Of a stretch of 61,002 nt of DNA, positions 49,501 to 57,105 are shown in pieces. The notes beneath the pieces are model-generated. The model saw only the letters and a program-made list of their open reading frames with translations. It did not search any database and was not told where the DNA came from. The stretch spans positions 1-61,002 of the IMG/VR virus record IMGVR_UViG_3300011115_000173; one strand, 5' to 3'. The translations under genes were made by a program, and so were the position numbers. The stretch comes from a virus. Within the stretch, counting starts at the first letter, position 1. Each line of letters opens with the position of its first letter.

Positions 49501-49629
49501 GGGGGCAGCGGTAGTGGCTTGAAATAAATCGGGAAACTTGACTCTAGCCTTTGCCATTGCCTCGTCGTAGGACATATCGTCAGCAACTTTAAGCGATGAG
49601 CCGTCCGGCAAAGGTAGGTATTTAGCCAT
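40564..49629 (-). CDS. 3021-residue internal virion protein with protease and LPD38 regions
   Basis: A very large protein. Start MAKYLPLPDGSSLKVADDMS is typical of ejected proteins; residues about 60-230 are Gly/Ala-rich and partly hydrophobic, about 330-1700 are long charged coiled coils. A zinc peptidase site lies at H1899-E1900-H1903 (LLHEGTHAGT) with E1955 or E1959 (SEFVAEVM) as third ligand. From about 2500 the pattern RDPLNAWLTTG, ALQGDTATRATIY, FSRRGLSP and MIPFFNAQIQGLD matches the LPD38 domain of phage polyvalent proteins. It probably leaves the capsid with DNA and acts in the host envelope or cytoplasm. I see no RNA polymerase motifs. Confidence 0.85.
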   Translation of the reverse strand: MAKYLPLPDGSSLKVADDMSYDEAMAKARVKFPDLFQATTAAPKEGLMADVMGAGSNLLNIGRTGIAALTGDATQAAQAGLTRQEELQKKYKSGFEPEKVFDKFNQGEYLGAAGEAIRQVPSAMASLVPSIGQEFGLAAAGRLGGGALGALAGPAGAVAGAQVGQYAVPFLVNAIQALGGQAQEKIQTQKEAGEKPDVSALELAPYAAVNAAFNLVGTKIAMPSVFKNAIGKKVAEETADAAAAAARKELIDEARKVAGRGTLETIARGTGGFALGELPTEILQDVVDRAAVGKPLADDDAFKSYRATALNMVLASPLGGGLGVHERMGARSTVATEDRQIAAKQAAEQAAADQAARNTPEYALKIADDYAAAEKAKADLIAQKRKITKDSPTATADKAFNAELNQQLQDLAPELSRLGAEYNRLAPAIKQIQVTQIPGYQAQLPGFEPAGTTAPPTAEPTTEAPVDYAQQVRQLQQLDEDQQVQLAQTSDPEELIKLLDRQDKTRAALADAIKAAAATPKSSADKLARITRHLKIAKKEGDSDQIRKYAQQLLELKAEGLTSRQQEIPLARFKNKSETTAQFNKRTYEPQGDLQEQQTSLLEQPYADYLSDQEMLDRMRQDGFTEQDIARMEKQAQMGKSATVSEQGLLFGQETNSGIQSGEKRAAPTASRAELQAEIQIARETGNKAAANRAQKQLDDLAPSEKGEDKFAGTTAQRQGDFARARQPVRVSQQQDAADARAQAYADMVSIVSKYNKGLAKADELETARAAVVDNLITDIEATRGVAVSEEEASVIRAQANQLLYDLVSRFGDTRNLSQKDKDLFLPAQNKDGSFSASPVEGRGFPTVESRAPGRQTFAKQYAASQSIKEGLNELKNKAVATNQTTVERKLSVAQDTEKTLRAELDRAFARGDIPANQREVLEAIADNLQMFNINPERRSMAAAYAARINARVAPSAELTSDIKAELATIERAKRSETQIETRERFFGGGTKVTTAQQQELFASDKELQGYIFDTPAAFDKWLASDALQQMRSSVGLGMPTISRLLQRLAPFQKRADAFRAQADALTTRIENLGAQYQALQTRKAADAVSLREMSSAERTARSAQLRLAQEMLSEAEANLKAVQDRMDAELTAYQQEFIQAETAFNFSVKTSEDITKAIAANTTEFQKGEMAAIRKVLDAKKELDFLLNKLKSDMFPGGADKTAGKNWASVLEDFSKDKKVVVAQQKIVDATRQWRASFALNQTQSRVVAFLDKDLNFQMQLQEEANQMDELVSRMLNAKLTLDLAFKQQQRKPANKAELRAAGQDMLAARDLVSKAETALADVTATEKALLAEMNRTNVNVAAKEDVANFVDIMKAATDLEKQLASEMRLASAERAFQLAEAARLTPKMPAQTRLGAPKNETKADREARDNAERNTEQTQIEALQALPAERVSFEKRRKLLDVVNAVPERVLELDAVIDGADEMIANTQARAERVQAEIAALDVQIAASAKKVFSKGKGFKNKLERQSEKIVLDRLREERAALVATLPRVETEVAQIKAEQVDAQGKKTKLLTRAAEIEQQFANDVQYNAEGEALPNPIFETINARIPKVQQNIAKNEDLLQNEKGQSAKLRESRERAVRKYKRELASLEARRDTKRGIERAPVAKGRIEAAPDEDVVGSERLPARKIGPVVRKIGVGQGKVLQAGQVRPITGLQAQRSANVVSLDALRKKVADAQETAKQAALAVGKAKAADSDAALQRSDAADNALYAAELELQTAIENSKTGPQRRKEAAAEQAALAAESAVEDVVNQSTAGKIPEEPSFARGVEVESPDLTPTQVMSLQENDIGAALQDMASDKGTSTLNRAVAQRLAILLDKTNSEIVPGLTDKNGKEVLGMATSRMVSLNQNGGLSQEVLLHEGTHAGTERVIQMYEIDPSMLSEMQRVAIRELKMLHAAAKADPRITSVNAKSSLSEFVAEVMSNRNLQEQLRKKPWKLSDAFAGFKSIIMRMLGVEKTDTMLGSAITAIDALFVPPSYRYIENGTVETPVAHVLAQKDIAALEDGSNSMREFAAQFGIEIKQKDRTPEDADRIGKARLEDMKANPLDYIAPAESEKLDYRAIMSDGKPYDADNPLHFVEADVAYPESKLIAPNRIGDVAPVQALVEAPEVPVYAPKAYGVKDEGKGRFSFTSRRTPGEFDATPEPSAVDKFFGNVLGLAGRMQLVDKFAAVSEAFKVGMSKGVLTDVEAGNAEYLLRFGEHRSQLATQFLTNGSVSLVTTKTDRGIEHTYQSTKGANAMQMAEALNKGGFASDSEAEGLLTIITSGERAKQVDWAKLNYSDPAAAKAKYERALAHLDANPKQKEAIKEAMAIYQKINAGQMDFLVQTGELTATKAAELKAITYVPYYRVNANGEVQLMIDKERPVRIGNIKDEPQLQQLVGDNKEIMPIFASMVQNTFMLTNLGLRNQSVKETAFMLRKIGIASRIANGPGPASPNTVRFKQNGVDMHVVIDTDMYGIPAKYIVEGMEGIKTTIPAVVKLLGMPADILRKFVTRAPPYAIRQTIRDPLNAWLTTGTDAIPVLSSFKELATMVAGRSETERTLMESGAVSSNVFTGDERDMSKVLREITSGKSGWSKLLAKADAFALQGDTATRATIYKDSIAKGMSHQQALLRSVESMNFSRRGLSPSIQMLSTMIPFFNAQIQGLDVLYRAFKGDMTHNEQLQIREKLFQRGMLLAIGTMAYAAAMQDDEAYKRAKPEERYSNWFVYVPGVSEPLRVPIPFELGYLFKSLPEAVYNLAAGDEKAGEVVKGMGKLLGQSNPFALPQAIKPLTEVVLGKSFFGGDIESEREKQTLAKDRYRENSTEVAKLLGSVTGAVGVSPIKIDYLIRGYTGGLGIALVQLANPLLNTETTAVEKPSTKPSKMPFIGGLFQPVEGRGTLDSAYDKMQEIQQVKGSYNKLVEEGKRAEAAAFVQEYSNQLALVSTSGSVQKALGEMAKQERAIRSAPKLTTAQKDAALERLDKMKVAYARQFLSLADRTTPR

Positions 49630-49712
49630 ATCAATCGAATTGTTAGACCGTTGTGTGTGCGACTCTCCGGTAGGTCAGTTCCGGGAAGACGTATTTTATT
49701 TTCGCACGATTA

Positions 49713-51359
49713 CTAATCTTCGTCTAGCGAGCGTACCGCACCACTTTCAGGGGCTTTGTTGAACCCTATTCCCGCCGCATAAGAAGACAGGAACGGGTTG
49801 TTTTGCAGCGCGGCACGTAAAGCGTTGTTGTAAAGCGCCGTCTTCTTATTTGGGTCTTGTTCCAGCGCGTAATTAGGGTTTTTGCTTAGATCGGCCATGA
49901 CTTTGGTTTGTAAAGTGATGTAGTCTTTGCGTACTTTGTCTTGCCCACCATATTGCTGCGCCAGCATTTTATTGCGTTCCATTCCCGGACCCGCCGCAAT
50001 TCGTGCTGCTTCCAATGTGGTCGCCAATTTTTTATCTAACTCGGCGGATGCAATTTTAGTAGCCACGGACGTACGGAAATCAGCGTCGCTCACGCCTGTT
50101 GCGGCTACCACTCCGGCACGAAGTTCGCGTTGTCCGTCCAGTACAGTTTTGCGCAAATCCTTTTCTTCGGCACGTATGGCGCTCTTGTTCATGGATTCTT
50201 GATTTTGGCGCAACTCTTCCATACGGTCACGCGCATCGTCCAGTTTTTCCTGTGCTGATTTGATTTTGTCAATACCTGCGGCGTACTGTTTAACGCCTAT
50301 GCCCGCGCCTTGTGCAATAGCAGCTAATCCGGGACCGCGTGCCTGCATCATTGCCAGACCCGCTTCAAGAAAAGCCAAGCCTGTATTGGTATCTTTGGAC
50401 TTCTCTATTTCGCCTTCGCGTTTGTTAATACGTCCTTCTTGGCCTTTGCGCATTACGGCCATATCAGCCGCTTGGTCTGCTTTAAGCGCTGCAATGCCTT
50501 CTTTTACGCCTTGCTCTGCTTTTTCGTTAATTGCTCTGGTATCTGCGGCGTAAGGGTCAACAACAGTCCCCCGTTTTTTCCGCATGCCTTCTAACTGTGC
50601 CAAGTAGTCTTGTGCTGTTTGGTCTGCTGGTGTTGCTGCAACGGGCGCACGAGGAGCTGACGCACGAGGGGCAGCAGGAGCAGGAGCCTGCGTGCCCGTT
50701 GAGCCTTGCCCCGGGTAGTTGCCTCGGTCCGCATTAGAACTTGCAACACCTGTAGAAACAGCAGGGGCAGGAGAGGTAACTGGAGGCGTGGAGGGTGCCG
50801 AGAATGAGGTATTACCAGTTGGCCCGCCAAAATATGGAGCCTGTGAGTTTGCTTGCTGGTATGCAGCTTCGGCCAGTTCGCGTTCTTGGCGTGCTTGTTC
50901 CATCGCGGCTTGTAGTCCTGCGTAGGATTCTGGTTGTTGCCGACGATATGCAAGACCGCCGCTTGGCCCCCGCAAAGTATCTTGAATGATTCGTTCTTTG
51001 GTTCTAGCCAAATCCAACTCTGCGCCTACATCTCCACGCACCAAAGACGGGCCTTCCCCTGCAAAAGCCACAATGCCACCCTCGGCCATACCCTGCATGT
51101 TGGGCGCTGGGAGTGCGCCGATACCTACATCCTCGGGCATGGGGGATGTCATCGCGGCAATGTCTTGGTCAACTACTTTTGGCGGTGGGGTCATGTCTTG
51201 TTGACCCTGTGCGCTTGTGCGTAATACTTTGCGGCGGTTGGACTCAGCCAGTGCCAGCGACACCGTGTACGGGTCGTTCTTGTGCATCTGCGCGTACTGC
51301 TGTAGCGCTTGGTCAGGCATCCGGGCCAGTTGCGACGTAATTTGATTGACGTTAATCAT
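49713..51359 (-). CDS. Internal virion protein
   Basis: A 548-residue protein. N-terminal helices (QLARMPDQALQQYAQMHKND) are followed by MQGMAEGGIVAFAGEG, a recurrent element in injection proteins of aquatic phages, then helices, a Pro/Ala/Ser-rich linker (about residues 180-260), and a long charged coiled-coil C-terminal half (KSAQEKLDDARDRMEELRQN). It lies before the giant protein gene and is likely packaged with it. No enzymatic motif is visible. Confidence 0.7.
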   Translation of the reverse strand: MINVNQITSQLARMPDQALQQYAQMHKNDPYTVSLALAESNRRKVLRTSAQGQQDMTPPPKVVDQDIAAMTSPMPEDVGIGALPAPNMQGMAEGGIVAFAGEGPSLVRGDVGAELDLARTKERIIQDTLRGPSGGLAYRRQQPESYAGLQAAMEQARQERELAEAAYQQANSQAPYFGGPTGNTSFSAPSTPPVTSPAPAVSTGVASSNADRGNYPGQGSTGTQAPAPAAPRASAPRAPVAATPADQTAQDYLAQLEGMRKKRGTVVDPYAADTRAINEKAEQGVKEGIAALKADQAADMAVMRKGQEGRINKREGEIEKSKDTNTGLAFLEAGLAMMQARGPGLAAIAQGAGIGVKQYAAGIDKIKSAQEKLDDARDRMEELRQNQESMNKSAIRAEEKDLRKTVLDGQRELRAGVVAATGVSDADFRTSVATKIASAELDKKLATTLEAARIAAGPGMERNKMLAQQYGGQDKVRKDYITLQTKVMADLSKNPNYALEQDPNKKTALYNNALRAALQNNPFLSSYAAGIGFNKAPESGAVRSLDED

Positions 51360-51368
51360 GGTTTACCC

Positions 51369-52409
51369 TTATGCCATCTTTGAGAGCGCCAACTCAGCCA
51401 GACCAGCAGGGCGTTGTTTCTTTGCTTTGACCTTGCCGCCTTTTGCCATGCTCCCAAGTTTTGACAGGCCGAGTGCTGCCGTACCCAAACCCGCTGCCGT
51501 AGCCAGCCCCGTTGGCGGTGCTGTGTACAGTGTTTGTGCCGTGCCCGATGGCGTGCCGCGCAAGAGGTTGGACTGGAACTCCAGTTGTTGATAGGGAGCA
51601 CGTTTCTGGTCGAGGAAGTCTTGGTACTGCTGGCTCAAGACCGTTTGGTCGCGTTGCTGTTGTGTAGTGCCCGTGAGTTGTTGCAGCTTATTGACATCCA
51701 TCCCTTGCTGGAAGCCTTGGTTCGCACCTGTGAGGGCGGTCTGCAAGCCCTGAAGCCCCAAGCCAGCGCCGTATTGTTTTGATTGTTCCCCGAGCTGCTG
51801 CTCTGTATTGAACTGAGTCTGTCCACGGGTGTATGCGTCCTGCAACCCACGAGCTTGAATGTCGCCTTGTTGTGTGGCTAAGTTCCGCGCTGCTTCTGCA
51901 TCGGTGATGGCTTGACGGCTACCGCCAAACGCCCCGGCCTTAACTGCTTGCGCTCCGCGCTGTGTGCCAGCAATATCGGCTTGACGCTGCGCTTCGCGTT
52001 GCTGTATGTTTACCACGTTCTGCATGTACGGGTCCATGTACTGCTGCGAAGTTTGCGCGTTGAACTGCCCCGGATTGTATGGGTCGTACGAGGTATTCAG
52101 CGCCTGTTGAGTGGCATCGCCCGTGGCAGCAGATGGCCCCATAGCCCCCGCTGCCTGAAACGCTTGCTGTTGCAAGGGGGTGAACTGCGCTGTGCGCTCT
52201 CCGGTGTAAGCTTGATACGGTGCCGAAGCCAACGCCGACCCTTTGCCCAGAACATCTTGCGCGTAGGGAATAGCCCAGTCTGGCAAGTCCTGCGTCTGCG
52301 TCATGCTTGTGGCGGCAGGGGCGGGAGCTGGAGCGGGGCTACCACCGTCCATTGGATACAGCCTGCGGTTGTCGCGGGAATACCCACTGTATTTAGTGCC
52401 AATAATCAT
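51369..52409 (-). CDS. Internal virion/DNA ejection protein
   Basis: A 346-residue glutamine- and alanine-rich protein: PYAQDVLGKGSALASAPYQA, FTPLQQQAFQAAGAM, NVVNIQQREAQRQADIAGTQ, and a C terminus with GLATAAGLGTAALGLSKLGS and MAKGGKVKAKKQR. This build (long amphipathic helices, hydrophobic end) fits proteins that form an ejection channel in podoviruses. ATG overlaps the previous stop. Confidence 0.72.
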   Translation of the reverse strand: MIIGTKYSGYSRDNRRLYPMDGGSPAPAPAPAATSMTQTQDLPDWAIPYAQDVLGKGSALASAPYQAYTGERTAQFTPLQQQAFQAAGAMGPSAATGDATQQALNTSYDPYNPGQFNAQTSQQYMDPYMQNVVNIQQREAQRQADIAGTQRGAQAVKAGAFGGSRQAITDAEAARNLATQQGDIQARGLQDAYTRGQTQFNTEQQLGEQSKQYGAGLGLQGLQTALTGANQGFQQGMDVNKLQQLTGTTQQQRDQTVLSQQYQDFLDQKRAPYQQLEFQSNLLRGTPSGTAQTLYTAPPTGLATAAGLGTAALGLSKLGSMAKGGKVKAKKQRPAGLAELALSKMA

Positions 52410-52813
52410 AGTTCAATCCTCATTACTTTGTGGGTATTAGTCATACCCATTTTCTCGTACATTGGCACTAAATTGTCTTGACACCAGCACTGTGCCTTGG
52501 TAGCTCCGTGTAGCCGCATCCACTGCATCGCGGACTCAAATACGTGCTTGCGAACAATACTCTTACCGCCCATCAGGTGCGCGTGGGCAATGCGGTGCAT
52601 GGGTAAATCTTGAAAGCTAATGGTAACCGCGCCTGTGATGCCTTCTTCTGGTTCTTCCCAAACCAACAAATAGTACGCTCCCGTGCGAATGCCGTACTCC
52701 ACTTGCTCAATGGTTATTGCACTGGGGTCAAGATCAATGGCTTTTTGCAGCAACGGCGCTGCCAGCGGCCAGATAGAAGGCATAAGGTTGGGCGATACGT
52801 GGTGCAGTGGCAT
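52406..52813 (-). CDS. GNAT-like virion protein
   Basis: A 135-residue protein with the pattern of GNAT acetyltransferases as found in podovirus internal-protein clusters (compare T7 gp13 position): YYLLVWEEPEEGITGAVTIS strands, a GGKSIVRKHVFESAMQWM helix, GATKAQCWCQDNLVPMYEKM with the NLVPMYEKMGM end typical of GNAT. The acetyl-CoA loop is poorly kept, so activity is doubtful. It overlaps its neighbour by 4 bases. Confidence 0.68.
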   Translation of the reverse strand: MPLHHVSPNLMPSIWPLAAPLLQKAIDLDPSAITIEQVEYGIRTGAYYLLVWEEPEEGITGAVTISFQDLPMHRIAHAHLMGGKSIVRKHVFESAMQWMRLHGATKAQCWCQDNLVPMYEKMGMTNTHKVMRIEL

Positions 52814-52815
52814 GG

Positions 52816-54150
52816 TCAGGCGGGGAGGAGGTTGGCGGCTTTGCTGTTCGTTGCTACTTTGTCTTTGCCCATAGACTTCTTCCGGGCATTCTGGACGCGG
52901 GCTATCATTGCGTAGAGCTGTTTAGCGCCTGCTTCGGTTGAGCCATTGCCAAGTTCAGAGACAATCCGCGAGGGCACCACAAACTCACCATCGGCAAGGC
53001 GGGCAGGTTGTTTGCCTCCAATATCGGCAGGAATGCTGTCAGATACGCCATCACCGGGGCCGCGCAGCAACTGACCACCATCCGAGTAACCACCCAGCGT
53101 GCTGATACCGCCGCTGGCGTACGAGGAGTTCATAGGCATGTCGGATGTCATACCGCCCGCCGCTGCTGTGCGTGTAAACGTGGGGTTGAAGTATGTGCGC
53201 TGTCCAGACTCTGCTCCGGTGTATCCAGCCTGCGGATTAGCAACGCGCCCCGGATTGTAGGTGTATTCATAAGGGCGCAGTTTGTTCGCGGCAGGCAGAG
53301 CGCTTCCAGCGCTTGAATCCATGCTGCTCATCAATAAAGGAGCAGCGGCAGCACCGCCGTATTTAAGTAGGCCAGACAAACCGCCAACACCTGTTTCCTC
53401 TACGCCTTTTGACGCGGCTTTGCCTAAGAACTTATTGAAAAAGGACGGTTCTGGTGTGGGGGCTACAGCAACGGGGGCTGGGGGGGTTACGGGCGCTGTT
53501 ACCGTGGTTGGCACCATCGCCCCCGCTTGTGTAGGGGGAATTGCGTTTGCAAGTTGACCGCCAGCGGCGGGGTTGCCTACGTGCCCCATTGCATCGTAAA
53601 AAGAAGGTGAAGCCGAACTTGTAGCCACGCCGGGATACACGTTCATACCTGCATCTAAAGCGCTGGGTGCAAGGGTTTGCGCGGCCCCGATAGTTCCCGT
53701 TGGCATGACCCCCATACCCGCATCCAAAGCACTCATTCCCGCTCCGGCTCCAGCCCCCGCCGCACCAGCACCCATCACCCCGCCAGCCAGTCCGGCTCCG
53801 CCGTATGCGCCCAAGCCAGCCATCAGACCTTTGGAAAGACTGCCTGTAGCTAAACCTGTGACTGCGCCCGTACCCAACCCAATGAGGGCGGCGTTACTCA
53901 TACCCGCAATCAAAGGAGTTGCAGCGCCGCCAGTTGCAGCCATCAAACCAGCGCCCACCACCATCGGCAGGATGCTAGACAGGAAGCCCGCTTCGGGTAA
54001 ACCCGTATCTGGATTGATCGTGAGGGAGCCGCCATGTGCTTTGGCAAGCGCCTGCAAGCCCGCAACTTCTTGTGGGGCCATGTGCATTAACTGTGTGTCT
54101 GGCCCCCTGCCGCGAGAGGCGAGATGCTGTGCAGCAATTTGTAAGCTCAT
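52816..54150 (-). CDS. Glycine/alanine-rich internal virion protein
   Basis: A 444-residue protein starting MSLQIAAQHLASRGRGPDTQ, then an APQEVAGLQALAKAHGGSLT helix and NPDTGLPEAGFLSSI. Residues about 60-150 are Gly/Ala/Leu-rich and hydrophobic, as in membrane-active peptides. The C terminus has SDGGQLLRGPGDGVSDSIPA and ARLADGEFVVPSRIVSELGN, a set of elements shared by this protein family in aquatic phages. Likely ejected with DNA; the conserved C-terminal block is of unknown use. Confidence 0.72.
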   Translation of the reverse strand: MSLQIAAQHLASRGRGPDTQLMHMAPQEVAGLQALAKAHGGSLTINPDTGLPEAGFLSSILPMVVGAGLMAATGGAATPLIAGMSNAALIGLGTGAVTGLATGSLSKGLMAGLGAYGGAGLAGGVMGAGAAGAGAGAGMSALDAGMGVMPTGTIGAAQTLAPSALDAGMNVYPGVATSSASPSFYDAMGHVGNPAAGGQLANAIPPTQAGAMVPTTVTAPVTPPAPVAVAPTPEPSFFNKFLGKAASKGVEETGVGGLSGLLKYGGAAAAPLLMSSMDSSAGSALPAANKLRPYEYTYNPGRVANPQAGYTGAESGQRTYFNPTFTRTAAAGGMTSDMPMNSSYASGGISTLGGYSDGGQLLRGPGDGVSDSIPADIGGKQPARLADGEFVVPSRIVSELGNGSTEAGAKQLYAMIARVQNARKKSMGKDKVATNSKAANLLPA

Positions 54151-54184
54151 AGTTGCCTCTGAAATGGGGGTTGAGTCGAGTTTA

Positions 54185-54496
54185 TCATGGGGCTACCTTT
54201 AGCACAAACGTAGTTGTGTCATAGTAAACGTCTCCGGTCTTGAGCTTGCCCGCCGCTTGGTCTACCTGTGTTGGAAGACTAATACGCAGAGTCCCGGCGG
54301 TAGTTCCCGGCTGGCTAAAGCTAAGCGCAGTGGTAATTTTACCAGCGACATCTTGTGTAGAGGCCAGTATGGAACCGGGGTTGTCCAGTTGATTGAAATA
54401 CAGGCGCAAATTACTGAGCAACGCCTCCATATACTGTTGGTCGTACTCAGGCGTAGGACTGGCTAAACGTGGAGCACGAATTAACGGATTGCTCAT
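54185..54496 (-). CDS. Small tail/virion-associated protein
   Basis: A 103-residue protein: MSNPLIRAPRLASPTPEYDQ, QYMEALLSNLRLYFNQLDNP and a beta C terminus (TGDVYYDTTTFVLKVAP). The helix plus QLDNPG element is common next to gp10-like hub genes. Its ATG overlaps the end of the homing endonuclease gene, suggesting that the latter was inserted between this gene and the hub. Confidence 0.65.
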   Translation of the reverse strand: MSNPLIRAPRLASPTPEYDQQYMEALLSNLRLYFNQLDNPGSILASTQDVAGKITTALSFSQPGTTAGTLRISLPTQVDQAAGKLKTGDVYYDTTTFVLKVAP

Positions 54497-55122
54497 GCAA
54501 CTCCCCAGTGAATTCGTTCTAGCTCTTTACGTGCAGCGGCGGCTTCTTCCACAGTGTTGCAAGCCGAGGAATAAAACTTTTTTTTCTTTGCTGTAATTTC
54601 AGCGTACCACTTCTTATAGCGCATGTGTACTCCTGTGTGGCCGGACGTGCTATTTTCGCGGACACGGACGTTTCTTGCTTGTGTCGGCAACAAAGCCCAG
54701 CGGCAGTTTTCAGGGGAGTAGTGCCCGTAGGGGTCTATGCGATCAAGCGTTTCTGTGCCGGACGGCTCCCCCATATCGCGCTCAAATTGTAAGTAGTCAC
54801 CCCACTGAGGACACACTTTTATGCCAACGGCCCCATAGCGTTTATAGTCTTTGTCTAAAGGATTGTTGCACCGCCGCTGCATTCCCCGCCACGTATTGTA
54901 GGAAGATTTGTTCCAGCCACCGTGTTTGGTGATTTTTTCCCTCAAATAACAGCCGCATGAAACAGAGTTCCCTGTTACCAAATCACCGGAAGTACGCACG
55001 GCCACATTGCCGCAATCACAAACGCACCTCCATAAAACCTTTTTTAGCGCATTACGTCCCGCCTCTTCCGCCACCAAAAGACGACCAAAACGCTGTCCAG
55101 CGCGATCAATAAACTTTGGCAT
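54493..55122 (-). mobile_element. Free-standing homing endonuclease (HNH-like + AP2)
   Basis: Start ATG 55122, with AGGAGG five bases upstream; 209 residues. N-terminal part RFGRLLVAEE with cysteines C33, C35, C37, C56 and C58 (WRCVCDCGN; VSCGCYL), a central nuclease-type motif LDRIDPYGHYSPENCRWA (127-144), and a C-terminal AP2 DNA-binding domain (SGHTGVHMRYKKWYAEITA). Homing enzymes with this set cut intron- or insert-less alleles and spread their own gene. It is placed between two late tail genes, a usual insertion place, with its own SD and an ATGA overlap downstream. Confidence 0.83.
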
Positions 55123-55170
55123 AAGCCCTCCTAAAAGAGCTTTTATTATACACTGTAATCGGTTCATAAG

Positions 55171-57102
55171 TCAACGTCTGCCGTCAGGCCGGAAGTCAAT
55201 GGACGGCACGCCAAGCTGCCACTGCACACCAAGCCCATCAGAGCTGACTTTAAACGCCATCTGCCTACCACGGACTCGCGTATAGACGATCTCCGTAAAC
55301 TGCTGCACTGCATAGTTCCGCTGCCCTTGATAGTTCTGCGTGCTGGCAACCGTAGGCGTATTTGCCGAGTTGTAATTAGCGCCCGGATTCTGTCGTGGAC
55401 GCATAGTGAAGGTCACCGACGGGTTATTGACGTACGAGCCGTCAAACGTAATATCTGGAACCATCCGCCAGACAAACCCGTAGTTGTGCCCGTCACCAAT
55501 ATTAAAGTCAGCAGACTGTATATACGAAGTAATGGCCGAAGGTGGGTTGGTCGTGCCGTCATCCACGCCAGTCTCGTGATACACAAGCTGGTTTCCATAG
55601 GTGGTTGCCATAGGCTGAGAACGCAGGGGACTGTCCATCCAAGCAGTACGGGCTAAAGTCCCGTAAGACCAGACTTTCTCTAAGTAGTTGTACACCACAT
55701 AGCTGTCAACTGTCGTTGAGCTAGCTGAGCAGTAGTACCACCAAATCTCGTTGTATCCCTCGTTCGTACCAGAAAAAACCTGAAACGACTGAGACAGATT
55801 AATATTGCCAAAAATATACTGACGAAGGGGGCAATATAGGGTTTCTACTTGCCCGGAATACAGGTAGAACTTGTCCACGCCCATCCAATAAACAGCGTTG
55901 CTAGCCGTAGACGCTGCATTTGGACTAATAATAGATATGTTGTCGGCAAGCAGTTGAAAACCCCACACGTACGGGGGGCCAAGATATTGCATGGAATAGA
56001 TCGTCGCGTCTGTCCACACCAGAATCTCCTGCCGGGTTTGCATAGCAGAAACAATCTGGGAACCGTGGCTGAGTGTATAGCTGCCTGCTTGATTAGTGAC
56101 AGCCGGGGTCCATTGCGTGTAGTCTTCTTGATCTGACCAGCGTATCAGCATCGGGCTTTGTACGGCGGAGCCGTAGTCATTTACACCAAAGCCAACTACA
56201 AAACGTGAGGCATCCGACACCATGACAAAATTACAAATGTCTGGGGTATCCCCAGCGGTAAGTAAAGTGCCCCGGTCAAAAATATTTGGGTTGGCGTTAA
56301 CTGTCCAGTAGTACAGTCCACCACCACGGGGGTTAAAGATCAAATCCTGCCCGTAATTAGACTGACTCCACAGGCGAAGTTGCGTGCCAAGTCCCAAACC
56401 CGAAGAAGCGGGCGAACCCCAGCCTATGCTTGTATATCCCGTGGTAATACCGCCCCAACCACCAGCACCCCAGCCCACGCTGTTCGTGTAAATATCAGAG
56501 CCGGTTGTAATTTGGTACGTACCCACAGTAGCACTACCACCATTGCCGACATCAGAAGCGTTTGCTGCAACGGTAGAGGTGACGGTGTAGACGTTATTGC
56601 TAATGACAGTCACTACTTGGTACTCTTTATTAAGCACAACCGCCGTAATTACTCCACCAAGCGTGACTGCGCCACTATACGTGACAAAGTCCCCCGCTCG
56701 CGCTCCGTGCGCGGCGTCCGTAACCGTCAAGGTGGTCGACCCGTTGGTAGCTGCAAAAGTTACATCACCAGCAGCGGTGGTAGTGCGGATAGGGGTTACA
56801 TCGTAGAAATAACCGCCACCGCTGTTCTGTATATAGAACTTCAGGTTTGTGCCAACGCCCAGCAAGTTGTAGTTAGACAACGTAATCCAGTTCCACAGAG
56901 AGCGGCAAACACCCCAGAACGAACCTGCAGGGGGTGTTAGCGTAGAAGTGGTTGTGCCCGTATCAGCAACCCAGCCGCCAATCTTCTCTGGATAGCCTGA
57001 ACGAAAACGAACTTTATCCATCTCAAAGTACGTGCCCTCATTAGCAAGCGTAGTTGATTCCCGATTTATACCGGGACGAAGTTGGAGTTTTTGTAAAGGC
57101 AC
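55171..57102 (-). CDS. P22 gp10-like tail hub / DNA stabilisation protein
   Basis: A 643-residue protein with repeated beta elements: LRPGINRESTTLANEGTYFE, MDKVRFRSGYPEKIGGW, SNYNLLGVGTNLKFYIQ, then YWMGVDKFYLYSGQVETLYC, PLRQYIFGNINLSQSFQVF, EIWWYYCSASSTTVDSYVVY, and VWSYGTLARTAWMD. These fit the packaged-DNA stabilisation protein family (beta-propeller hub of short tails). It starts at GTG 57102. It closes the head and carries the fibres in P22-like phages. Confidence 0.85.
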   Translation of the reverse strand: MPLQKLQLRPGINRESTTLANEGTYFEMDKVRFRSGYPEKIGGWVADTGTTTSTLTPPAGSFWGVCRSLWNWITLSNYNLLGVGTNLKFYIQNSGGGYFYDVTPIRTTTAAGDVTFAATNGSTTLTVTDAAHGARAGDFVTYSGAVTLGGVITAVVLNKEYQVVTVISNNVYTVTSTVAANASDVGNGGSATVGTYQITTGSDIYTNSVGWGAGGWGGITTGYTSIGWGSPASSGLGLGTQLRLWSQSNYGQDLIFNPRGGGLYYWTVNANPNIFDRGTLLTAGDTPDICNFVMVSDASRFVVGFGVNDYGSAVQSPMLIRWSDQEDYTQWTPAVTNQAGSYTLSHGSQIVSAMQTRQEILVWTDATIYSMQYLGPPYVWGFQLLADNISIISPNAASTASNAVYWMGVDKFYLYSGQVETLYCPLRQYIFGNINLSQSFQVFSGTNEGYNEIWWYYCSASSTTVDSYVVYNYLEKVWSYGTLARTAWMDSPLRSQPMATTYGNQLVYHETGVDDGTTNPPSAITSYIQSADFNIGDGHNYGFVWRMVPDITFDGSYVNNPSVTFTMRPRQNPGANYNSANTPTVASTQNYQGQRNYAVQQFTEIVYTRVRGRQMAFKVSSDGLGVQWQLGVPSIDFRPDGRR

Positions 57103-57105
57103 TTT

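Noticed and set aside
40564-49629. Idea that the giant protein is an N4-like virion RNA polymerase
   Set aside because: I find none of the single-subunit RNA polymerase catalytic motifs; the recognisable parts are coiled coils, a zincin site and an LPD38-like end.
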